Positions 11,207 to 18,096 of a DNA stretch of 18,096 nt are shown here, one piece after another; position 1 is the first letter of the stretch; each line of letters begins with the position of its first letter. The position numbers and the translations under genes are program-made. A model generated the notes under the pieces. The model saw only the letters and a list, made by a program, of their open reading frames with translations, was not told the DNA's origin and did not search any database. The DNA comes from Rhodobacter sp. (lineage in GTDB: Bacteria > Pseudomonadota > Alphaproteobacteria > Rhodobacterales > Rhodobacteraceae): the NCBI GenBank assembly GCA_027482795.1, contig JAIXVS010000216.1, forward strand, positions 1 to 18,096, in the 5' to 3' direction.

Positions 11207-14038
11207 TCACGCGCCCCCTTTTGGCTGGGGCGCGGCTTTTTGGCCATGCGTACCCCCCGCTTGGCCAAGGCGCGCAAGGCTGGCAATGGCCATCATCACC
11301 GCGCCCAAAACGCACAGAAACACGCCCAAATCAAACAGCGCGGCTGTGGCGACTTCAAACGTCTCCAGCGGCCACAGCCTTACATAGGCATAGTTCGATG
11401 TCAGAAAGGGCCGCCCTACGACCCAACTGCCAATGCCCGTGGCCGAGGCAATCAGTACCCCCGCCCCGATCAGGCTGTGATAGGTGATGCGCTGGCGCGC
11501 CGCGCTAGGCCCATACCCAGACGCGATGAATTGCAGCAGGAACGCAATGGCAAACACAAGCCCCGCCACAAACCCGCCGCCCGGCAGGTTATGGCCGCGC
11601 AGGTACAGATAGACCCCAATCAACATGCCAATGGGCAGTAAGAACCGCGTGGCCACAGCCAGCATCATCGGATGTGGATCGCCCGCGCGCCCTGCCATGG
11701 GGAAGATTGCAGCCAGCCGCGCGCGCACGGCGGGCGCAGTCAGCAGGCCTTGCGCGGCGGCGGCAATAATCAGCGCGGCGATGCCCAGAACGATAATCTC
11801 GCCATAGGTGTCATAGCCGCGAAAATCGACGATGATGGTGTTGACCGCATTCGTGCCCCCAGCGCCCGGTTTGGATTGCGCCAAATGAAAGGCGGAAATC
11901 GCAGGAAAGCCAGCATCGCGCAGCATCAGCACATAGGCCAGCGCCCCTGTCGCCAGCCCCACTGCGCCCGCAATGGCCGCCGCGCCCCAGCGCTGAAAAA
12001 ACCCATTCTCACGCGGTGTGGTTTTGGGCAGGATGTTTAGGGCAAGCAGCATCAAGATCACCGTCACTACCTCGACCGTGATTTGTGTGATGGCCAGATC
12101 GGGCGCTGACAGATAGGCAAAACCGATGGAAATGATCAGCCCCACAACGCCAACATACAGCAGCGCCAGCATCCGCTGCCCATGGCGCAGAACGGCAAGC
12201 GCCAGCACAACCAGCAGCACCGCGCCCAAGGCCAATGCGGCAAATGACAGCGGCGTGGCCATGCGGGTAGCGTGGGCCAAACCCTGCCCCCAAATGGCAA
12301 GGGCACAAACGCCCAGAATACTGACAAACCCAATGGCCATGTTGCGGCTAAGCGCCCCATCATGCAGGCGCAGAACAGACGCGCGCGCAGCCCAGATCAG
12401 CGCGCCAAGCCCTGCCTCGAAGGCGCGCTTGCCATCCCCGCGTGGTGCGCCGTTCCATAGGGCGCGAAGTTTGGGATAAAGGCCCAGCAGCAGCGCGCCG
12501 CCGCCAAAGGCCGCGATGGACATCCACAGCGCAGGGCTGGAAAGCCCATGCCAATGGTAAATCTTCACCTCTGCCGCCTGCCCCATGGCAGCGCTTGCGG
12601 CCAGTTCCACCAACCAGCCCGCACTTGTCATCGGCGCAAGGCCAATCAGGGCGACCAGCGCCACCAAAATCGCAGGCGGCAACCACAGGCCAAAGCCCGC
12701 CTCGTGCACATCTTTTAGGGCGAGCTTTTCTGGCCCCAAAAACACCCCGCCCACAAAGCGAAATGCATAGGCGACCGAAAACATCGCCCCCAAAGTGGCC
12801 ATCAGCGGCACCGCCCAAGCGGCCCCTGCCCAGACCGTATGCGCGGCTTCCTCCAGCGCCATTTCTTTCGACAAGAACCCGTTTAGGGGCGGAACCCCCG
12901 CCATCGATGCCGCAGCAATCAGCGCCAGCGCAAAGCTGATCGGCATGGCGCGGCGTAGGCCCCCCAGCGCGGTGATATCGCGGGTATGTGCGCCATGATC
13001 GACAATCCCCGCGACCATAAACAGCGGCGCCTTAAAGCTGGCGTGCGCAATAATGTGAAATACAGCCACAACCAAACCTTCACGCGTGCCAAGGCCCAGC
13101 AGAAAGGTAATCAGCCCCAGATGGCTGATGGTGGAAAAGGCCAAAATCGCCTTAAGGTCATCTTTGAACAGCGCCACTTTGGCAGCGTAGACCATGGTCA
13201 GCAAACCCGTTGTCGCCACGATATAAAACCACGCATCGGTGCCTGCCAGCACGGGCCACAGCCGCGCCAGCAAAAACAGCCCTGCCTTAACCATCGTTGC
13301 CGAATGCAAATAGGCCGATACTGGGGTGGGCGCGGCCATGGCATGGGGCAGCCAAAAATGAAACGGCAATTGCGCCGATTTGGCAAACGCGCCCAGTGCA
13401 ATCAGCACCAATGCGGGCACATACATCGGGCTGGATTGAATCACATCGGCCTTGGTCAAAATGACCGACAGATCAAAACTGCCCGCAATTTGCCCCAAAA
13501 TCAGCAGCCCTGCGAACAGGGCAAGCCCGCCTGCCCCCGTAACCGCCAGCGCCATCCGCGCGCCTTGGCGGGCCTGCGCATCATGGGCCCAGTACCCGAT
13601 CAGTAAGAAAGAGGTCAGCGAGGTAAGTTCCCAAAAAACCAACAAAAGCAGGATGTTATCGGAAAGAACAATGCCCAGCATCGCGCCTTGGAAGAGCAGC
13701 AAGAACACCATAAAGCGCGCAAATGGGTCATCCTTACTAAGGTAGAACCGCGCGTAGTTGATAATCAGCAAACCAATGCCAAGGATCAGCAGGGCAAACA
13801 AAAACCCAAGCCCATCCAGCATAAAGTTGGCATTTAGGCCCGCGCTGGGCAGCCATGCCATTTGGGCGACAATAACCTGCCCCGCAGTGACGGCGGGCAA
13901 ATGGCCCAGAACAGCCACCAGCGCGATGGCGGTGCAGGCACACGTCACCAGCGCGACGGCGTTCTTGCCAAAGCGCGCCACAGCGCCAACAAGCAAGGCA
14001 CCCAAAAACGGCAATGCAGATAGCAAGAACAAAGACAT
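11207..14038 (-). CDS. mrpA: Mrp-type Na+/H+ antiporter subunit A fused to subunit B
   Basis: This is a 943-aa fusion subunit. Residues about 1-480 form a NuoL-like antiporter unit with Glu137 (FWELTSLTSFLLIGYW), Lys220 (GAFAKSAQLPFHFWLP) and a further lysine region (AAKVALFKDDLKAIL, about 285-299). About 605-680 is a DUF4040/MbhD-like segment, about 730-765 an MbhE-like segment (VNTIIVDFRGYDTYGEIIV), and about 790-925 an MnhB domain with NLPGGGFVAGLV. A separate mrpB is therefore absent. This fusion is usual for proteobacterial group 2 systems such as PhaAB of Sinorhizobium. The ATG at 14038 is preferred; an in-frame TTG 24 nt upstream is possible. It is first in the operon, 66 bp after mlaC. 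No clear promoter was found in that gap. Confidence 0.95.
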   Translation of the reverse strand: MSLFLLSALPFLGALLVGAVARFGKNAVALVTCACTAIALVAVLGHLPAVTAGQVIVAQMAWLPSAGLNANFMLDGLGFLFALLILGIGLLIINYARFYLSKDDPFARFMVFLLLFQGAMLGIVLSDNILLLLVFWELTSLTSFLLIGYWAHDAQARQGARMALAVTGAGGLALFAGLLILGQIAGSFDLSVILTKADVIQSSPMYVPALVLIALGAFAKSAQLPFHFWLPHAMAAPTPVSAYLHSATMVKAGLFLLARLWPVLAGTDAWFYIVATTGLLTMVYAAKVALFKDDLKAILAFSTISHLGLITFLLGLGTREGLVVAVFHIIAHASFKAPLFMVAGIVDHGAHTRDITALGGLRRAMPISFALALIAAASMAGVPPLNGFLSKEMALEEAAHTVWAGAAWAVPLMATLGAMFSVAYAFRFVGGVFLGPEKLALKDVHEAGFGLWLPPAILVALVALIGLAPMTSAGWLVELAASAAMGQAAEVKIYHWHGLSSPALWMSIAAFGGGALLLGLYPKLRALWNGAPRGDGKRAFEAGLGALIWAARASVLRLHDGALSRNMAIGFVSILGVCALAIWGQGLAHATRMATPLSFAALALGAVLLVVLALAVLRHGQRMLALLYVGVVGLIISIGFAYLSAPDLAITQITVEVVTVILMLLALNILPKTTPRENGFFQRWGAAAIAGAVGLATGALAYVLMLRDAGFPAISAFHLAQSKPGAGGTNAVNTIIVDFRGYDTYGEIIVLGIAALIIAAAAQGLLTAPAVRARLAAIFPMAGRAGDPHPMMLAVATRFLLPIGMLIGVYLYLRGHNLPGGGFVAGLVFAIAFLLQFIASGYGPSAARQRITYHSLIGAGVLIASATGIGSWVVGRPFLTSNYAYVRLWPLETFEVATAALFDLGVFLCVLGAVMMAIASLARLGQAGGTHGQKAAPQPKGGA

Positions 14039-14104
14039 GCGCAGGCTACCCCACTTGCCCAAGCCTAACCCTGCCCCCCAGCGCAGGTAAAAGGCAACCG
14101 AAAG

Positions 14105-14713
14105 TTACAGCGCCTTCATATCCGCAATCAGACCGTCGATATCGCCACCGCGATTGTCCAGCATTGCACCAATTTCTGTGCGTTCCGACGCAAGCAGGTT
14201 GATGCCTTCGATGATGATATTGAAAAACAGGTTTTTGCCCGATTTATCAGACACATGCCAGCGCACATCAAACGGCGCTTCGCCTTGCAGGGCCACCATC
14301 GTTTTCACTTCGAAATAACTTTTGACGGGCTGCGTATCGATCACTTCGATCTTGCCGCCAATAAATTCGCGAAAGCGGCGGCCATATTTGGCGCTGATAT
14401 AGCTTTGGAATGCGCCCGTAAACGCAGACAATTGCGCAGGCGATGCGGATTTCGCCGCAACGCCCAGCACCGAACGTGCAATCACAGGCACATCGGCATA
14501 GCGGCCAAAAATCCGTTCAAAATCTTTGATCATGCCGCCAATGTCTTTGCCCGAATTGATCACGCCGTTGATATCGGCGACGACCTTATCAATCAGCTGT
14601 TGGGACTGTTCGGCCGTCAAGGCCAGCGCTGGCATCGGCAAGGCAAAGGCGACCGAGCCCATGGCAAAACCAGCGGCAAACCGACGGCGGGTTAGGGTTG
14701 ATTTATTCTGCAT
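14105..14713 (-). CDS. mlaC: MlaC-type periplasmic phospholipid-binding protein with Tat-like signal
   Basis: This 202-aa MlaC/Ttg2D family protein (toluene-tolerance Ttg2 domain) shuttles phospholipids across the periplasm between MlaA at the outer membrane and the MlaFEDB transporter in the inner membrane. The signal peptide TRRRFAAGF (8-16) followed by a hydrophobic run fits a twin-arginine signal, with likely cleavage after ALA at residue 31. Mature-domain motifs include RSVLG, FTGAFQSYISAKYGRRF and the long C-terminal strand region (FFNIIIEGINLLASER). The ATG at 14713 has GAGGAT upstream and overlaps mlaA by 11 nt; longer starts inside mlaA are rejected. No mlaFED genes are in the window. 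Tat export is inferred from the motif alone. Confidence 0.9.
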   Translation of the reverse strand: MQNKSTLTRRRFAAGFAMGSVAFALPMPALALTAEQSQQLIDKVVADINGVINSGKDIGGMIKDFERIFGRYADVPVIARSVLGVAAKSASPAQLSAFTGAFQSYISAKYGRRFREFIGGKIEVIDTQPVKSYFEVKTMVALQGEAPFDVRWHVSDKSGKNLFFNIIIEGINLLASERTEIGAMLDNRGGDIDGLIADMKAL

Positions 14714-15467
14714 AGGGATCCTCGAATTGATCTGAAGACGCGGCATCACCCGCGGTCTGGCCCAGTTGGAAACGGCGGTTTTGCAAGTACAAAATACGCG
14801 CCTGCGCATAGCTGTCGGCACTGCCGTAAAGAATACTATCGACGGTTTCTACATAACGGCCACGATCCACCACTTTGGACGCAGCCCCTGCCACCGTGCC
14901 AACATAGCTGTCAGGTGCTGGCAGCACTATTTGCATAGGGTTGATGGCGATATCCACAATTAGCCCCGACAAATCGCGCGATGTGGTCGGGCCAATCACG
15001 GGCGGTTCAAGATACTGCCCTTCGCCAAAGCCCCAAACATGCAGCGTCTCGCCAAAATCTGTGTCTTTTCCTGTCACGCCCATCGCGGTGGCAGGGTCGA
15101 ATATGCCGCCAATGCCGATGGTGGTGTTGATCGCAAAACGCAAGGTGTTTTCCACCGCACGGCCAAGGCGCAGCTGCAAGACCGAGTTTACGATATCTGT
15201 CGGCCCCGCCAAATTGCGCGCAAAATTGACCACGCCTTGGCTAACAGGCCCACCACCCGGACGCACAACCGTTGTTGCGATAGGGCGCAGGATATAGGTA
15301 TCCAAGCCCAAGTTAAACTGATGCATAGACCGGTTAAACTTTTCGCCCGGATCATTGATTTGTGCAGGCGCAGGCGGTGCAGTGCAGCCTGAAAGCAGCC
15401 CCGCAACCACAACCATAGGCAAAAACAGCTGCCTCAGGCCGAATGCTTTTACGTCCGAAAGGTTCAT
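14703..15467 (-). CDS. mlaA: MlaA (VacJ) outer-membrane lipoprotein
   Basis: This 254-aa lipoprotein removes misplaced phospholipids from the outer leaflet of the outer membrane and passes them to MlaC, keeping the membrane asymmetric. A lipobox LSGC places the lipidated cysteine at residue 28 after a hydrophobic signal (LFLPMVVVAGLL). Family motifs follow: NDPGEKFNRSMHQFN (38-52), then NLAGPTDIVNSVLQ, FAINTTIGIGGIFDPA and DFGETLHVWG. The ATG at 15467 is chosen; a GTG directly before it is equally compatible with the AGGGA upstream. It is the first gene of mlaA-mlaC, which overlap by 11 nt. The promoter must lie in the 199-bp divergent gap. Confidence 0.95.
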   Translation of the reverse strand: MNLSDVKAFGLRQLFLPMVVVAGLLSGCTAPPAPAQINDPGEKFNRSMHQFNLGLDTYILRPIATTVVRPGGGPVSQGVVNFARNLAGPTDIVNSVLQLRLGRAVENTLRFAINTTIGIGGIFDPATAMGVTGKDTDFGETLHVWGFGEGQYLEPPVIGPTTSRDLSGLIVDIAINPMQIVLPAPDSYVGTVAGAASKVVDRGRYVETVDSILYGSADSYAQARILYLQNRRFQLGQTAGDAASSDQFEDPYAE

Positions 15468-15666
15468 CACACATCGTCCCTGCAAACAGCGCCATTTGCC
15501 ATACAACAGCAAACTTGCGCATTTCTGCCTTCTATCTAGTGCTTTGTTGCAGCGTCATCAACCGCAACTCGCTGGCGCAGCACAAACACGGAAAAATACT
15601 TGCGTATTGGCCATAAAATGGTCACGACAGCACAATACGTTTAGATTGTAGTAGTGGAGGTTAGAT
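15468..15666. promoter_or_regulatory. Divergent intergenic region between mlaA and the T1SS genes
   Basis: This 199-bp region is the largest gap in the window. It carries an imperfect palindrome TGGCCAT-AAA-ATGGTCA at 15608-15624 (6 of 7 pairs), which could be an operator for the secretion genes. GGAGG at 15656-15660 is a strong ribosome binding site 6 nt before a TTG start codon. Promoter boxes for either direction were not assigned with confidence, and no RNA gene was recognised. Confidence 0.45.
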
Positions 15667-17403
15667 TTGGCCAACATAGACACAAAACGCGGGCGGCTGG
15701 AACTGTTTGCCGCCCAAAGTGGGCAGGCACCGCTTCTGTGGGCAACTTTGGCCTTTTCTACGGCTGTGAACCTGCTGCAACTGACGGGCCCTTTATATAT
15801 GATGCAGGTCTATGACCGAGTGCTTGGCAGCCAGTCCGAGGCGACTTTGGTCGCCCTCACGGGCCTGATCACGGGCCTATTTGTGATTATGGGGGTACTT
15901 GAACATGTGCGTGCCCGCGTTTTGGCGCGTGTGGGGGCCAAGGTGCAAGATAGGTTGGATCGGCGGGTATTCGCCGCCGCCATGCAGCGCCTGACCGTTG
16001 CGCCAAATGATCCAAACGCGATGGCGGCCCAGCGCGACCTAGAAGCGGTCCAGCGGCTGTGGGCATCTTCAACGCTGATCGCCGTGTTCGACGTTCCATG
16101 GACGCCTGTTTTTATTCTGGCAATTTCCGTTTTTCACCCTGCTTTGGGCCTTTTGGCGCTGTTTGGCGGTGCGTTCTTGGTGACGATCACCATTTTAAAC
16201 CAACGGATGACGGCAAAGCCACAAGCGCGCGTCAATGGCCTGACCATGCAAGCCGAACGCGTGTCCGATATGATCAAGCTAGAGGCAGAGCCTGTACAAG
16301 CGCTGGGTATGACAGGTGCGGCCTTTGACCGCTGGCAGAAAAGCCGTGCGGCGGCCCTACAAGAAAGCATCGATGCGGGCGATTTGGCGGGCAAATTTGC
16401 CTCTGTGTCCAAAACCTTCCGCCTGTTCTTGCAATCGGCCATGCTGGGCCTTGGCGCGTGGTATGTGCTGCAAGGCGAAATGACAGGCGGCGCGATGATT
16501 GCGGCCTCAATCCTGATGGGCCGCGCGCTGCAACCCATTGAAATGGCGGTCGGGCAATGGCCGATCATTTCCCGCGCGATCGAAGGGTACGAGAGGCTTG
16601 CGATTTTGCTGACCATGAGCCCTGAAAAACCCCGCCCCATGGAATTGCCCCGCCCGCGCGCCGTGCTAGAGGCGCAGAACCTTACCGTTGTGCCCCCGGG
16701 CGAGCAGCAGGCCGTGCTGCGCATGGTCAGCTTTACCCTAAACCCAGGGCAGGCTTTGGGCGTGATTGGCCCGTCAGGCGCTGGCAAATCGACCCTTGCG
16801 CGCGCGCTGATTGGGGTTTGGCAGCCCTCGGGCGGCAAAGTTCGGCTGGATGGCGCAAGCCTAGAGCAATACGAGACTGACATTCTGGGCAGCTATTTCG
16901 GCTATCTGCCCCAGCGCGTTGGCCTGTTCGAGGGGACGATTGGCGAAAACATCGCACGCCTGCAGCCCAATCCGAACCCCGATGCGATTGTTTCTGCAGC
17001 AAAACGCGCCGCCGCACATGACATGATTTTGCGCTTGCCCGATGGCTATGATACCAAAGTGTCGGCGTTGGGGGGGCGGCTGTCGGGCGGGCAAATTCAG
17101 CGTATCGGCCTTGCCCGCGCGCTGTACGGCGACCCTGTGATTTTGGTGCTGGATGAGCCAAACTCGAATCTTGATAACGATGGCACTTTGGCGCTGAACG
17201 CCGCCATTCGGTCCACCAAAGACGCGGGCGGTGCGGTGCTGATTATGGCGCACCGCCCTGCCGCCATTCAGGAATGCGAACTGCTGCTGGTGATCGAAGA
17301 CGGCACGCGCCGCGCCTTTGGCCCGCGCGATCAGGTGCTGCGCGATATGGTGAAAAACCACACCGATATTGTGCGCGCCGCAGGCCCAGGAGGGGTAAGT
17401 TAA
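15667..17403 (+). CDS. Type I secretion system permease/ATPase, PrtD family
   Basis: This 578-aa inner-membrane ABC exporter powers type I secretion. The membrane domain (about 20-310) starts with LQLTGPLYMMQVYDRVLGS, typical of PrtD/HlyB-class exporters. It lacks the N-terminal peptidase-like domain of HlyB, matching the PrtD subgroup. The nucleotide-binding domain (about 330-565) has Walker A GPSGAGKS (368-375), Q-loop Gln416, signature LSGGQ (472-476), Walker B VILVLDEP (491-498) and H-loop His529. It starts with TTG, supported by GGAGG 6 nt upstream and no suitable ATG before residue 45. The membrane fusion partner overlaps by 1 nt. Such exporters usually carry RTX proteins with C-terminal signals, but no substrate gene is in view. 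Confidence 0.94.
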   Translation: MANIDTKRGRLELFAAQSGQAPLLWATLAFSTAVNLLQLTGPLYMMQVYDRVLGSQSEATLVALTGLITGLFVIMGVLEHVRARVLARVGAKVQDRLDRRVFAAAMQRLTVAPNDPNAMAAQRDLEAVQRLWASSTLIAVFDVPWTPVFILAISVFHPALGLLALFGGAFLVTITILNQRMTAKPQARVNGLTMQAERVSDMIKLEAEPVQALGMTGAAFDRWQKSRAAALQESIDAGDLAGKFASVSKTFRLFLQSAMLGLGAWYVLQGEMTGGAMIAASILMGRALQPIEMAVGQWPIISRAIEGYERLAILLTMSPEKPRPMELPRPRAVLEAQNLTVVPPGEQQAVLRMVSFTLNPGQALGVIGPSGAGKSTLARALIGVWQPSGGKVRLDGASLEQYETDILGSYFGYLPQRVGLFEGTIGENIARLQPNPNPDAIVSAAKRAAAHDMILRLPDGYDTKVSALGGRLSGGQIQRIGLARALYGDPVILVLDEPNSNLDNDGTLALNAAIRSTKDAGGAVLIMAHRPAAIQECELLLVIEDGTRRAFGPRDQVLRDMVKNHTDIVRAAGPGGVS

Positions 17404-18096
17404 TGAGCGAAGATAAGTGGTCGGCCGCAAAACCCCTGCGGGTGGGTTTTATAACATTGGGCCTGTTGGTGTTTGGCTTTGGCGGGTGGGCGATGCTGAC
17501 CAATATCGCGGGCGCAGTCATAGCGCATGGCCAAGTCGAGGTGGAAAACAACCGCCAAGTGGTGCAGCACCCCGATGGCGGCGTTGTGGCCGAAATTAAC
17601 GTCGTTGAAGCCCAATCTGTGAAACAGGGCGATGTGCTGATTCGTTTGGACGGCAGCCTTGCCCATTCTGAACTGGCCATCGTGGAAGGCCAACTTTACG
17701 AGGCCATGGCCCGCCGCGCCCGCCTAGAGGCCGAGCGCGACGAGGCAGACGCGCCGATTTTCCCAGCAGAGCTGATGGGGGCCGCAGCCAGCCAACCCGA
17801 AGTGATGGAACTGGTCGAAGGCCAGCGCAAGCTGTTCTTCTCGCGGCTTGATACGCTGGATAAACAAACCCAGCAGCTGCAAAAACGCGCGGCCCAAATC
17901 GCCGCGCAGACCACGGGCATCGATGCGCAGATCACCGCGCTGAACACCCAAATTGACCTAATCAACCAAGAGATGGCCGACCAAAAGACCCTGCTTGCCA
18001 AAGGGCTGGCACAAAACAGCCGCGTTCTGGCGCTGGAACGCGAGGCGGCGCAATTGCTGGGATCGGTGGGCGAGTTGACATCCTCGCGCGCGCAAA
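17403..18096 (+). CDS. Type I secretion membrane fusion protein, HlyD/PrtE family (partial, C-terminus outside window)
   Basis: These are the first 231 residues of a periplasmic adaptor that joins the ABC exporter to an outer-membrane TolC-type channel. A short cytoplasmic tail is followed by one transmembrane helix (about 14-36, VGFITLGLLVFGFGGWAML). Next comes the first half of a lipoyl/beta-barrel domain (about 43-88, with VVQHPDGGVVAEINV and VKQGDVLIRLDG). A long helical hairpin with Gln- and Ala-rich coiled coil follows from about 90 on (QTQQLQKRAAQIAAQ, INQEMADQKTLLAKG). The ATG overlaps the exporter stop (TAATG), a sign of translational coupling. The frame is open to the right edge. 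The pairing with a PrtD-type exporter makes the assignment secure. Confidence 0.93.
   Translation, partial: MSEDKWSAAKPLRVGFITLGLLVFGFGGWAMLTNIAGAVIAHGQVEVENNRQVVQHPDGGVVAEINVVEAQSVKQGDVLIRLDGSLAHSELAIVEGQLYEAMARRARLEAERDEADAPIFPAELMGAAASQPEVMELVEGQRKLFFSRLDTLDKQTQQLQKRAAQIAAQTTGIDAQITALNTQIDLINQEMADQKTLLAKGLAQNSRVLALEREAAQLLGSVGELTSSRAQ

Noticed and set aside
10919..11641. Open frame of 240 codons on the plus strand
   Set aside because: It is antisense to mrpC and mrpA, rich in Gln, Arg and His, and has no recognisable domain.
12442..12939. Pro/Arg-rich open frame inside mrpA on the plus strand
   Set aside because: It is a shadow of the mrpA codons; the composition is that of a reverse-strand frame.
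16134..16883. Open frame of about 249 codons on the minus strand
   Set aside because: It is antisense to the exporter ATPase domain, whose Walker and signature motifs are intact in the other strand.
1..18096. Mobile elements, CRISPR arrays, tRNA genes or phage attachment sites
   Set aside because: I looked for transposase or integrase motifs, regularly spaced repeats and cloverleaf-like segments and found none; gaps between genes are too short to hide most of these.

Overview
The window looks like ordinary chromosomal DNA from an alphaproteobacterium, most likely of the Rhodobacteraceae (Roseobacter group). This is inferred from the GC-rich coding style, the six-gene Mrp antiporter with a fused MrpA-MrpB subunit, a two-domain ALDH16-type aldehyde dehydrogenase beside deoC, and an arsenic operon with an aquaporin where the usual efflux pump would be. 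Coding density is very high. No rRNA, tRNA, CRISPR array, insertion sequence, phage gene or pseudogene was seen. The longest gene-free stretch is about 200 bp.

Layout. 1-1131 (minus): arsenic operon arsR-arsC-aquaporin, with the aquaporin running off the left edge and a perfect ArsR-type palindrome at the arsR start. 1172-2893: an Lrp/AsnC regulator divergent from alanine dehydrogenase (ald), with symmetric TTGC-type repeats between them. 2964-3578 (plus): a ferric-reductase-like, MsrQ-like membrane protein. It shares a bidirectional terminator with convergent mscL (3624-4040, minus). 4176-4871 (plus): a YfcG/YghU-type glutathione transferase whose stop codon directly abuts that of the next convergent gene. 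4872-8219 (minus): deoC and an ALDH16-type dehydrogenase, a likely operon in which DERA releases acetaldehyde and the dehydrogenase oxidises it. 8283-14038 (minus): the Mrp Na+/H+ antiporter operon mrpA(B)-C-D-E-F-G, whose genes all overlap by 4 nt or abut. 14105-15467 (minus): mlaA-mlaC for outer-membrane lipid asymmetry. 15667-18096 (plus): type I secretion ABC ATPase and a membrane fusion protein truncated by the right edge.

How the genes work together. The genes form independent housekeeping and stress modules: arsenate detoxification, alanine catabolism, osmotic protection, thiol and aldehyde chemistry, deoxyribose catabolism, pH and sodium homeostasis, envelope lipid transport, and protein export. 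I see no clearly new multi-gene system. The observation most worth following is the pairing of a DERA that resembles the animal enzyme more than E. coli DeoC with an ALDH16 two-domain dehydrogenase. Next are the aquaporin-type arsenic operon with its start-codon operator and the Lrp-ald control region.
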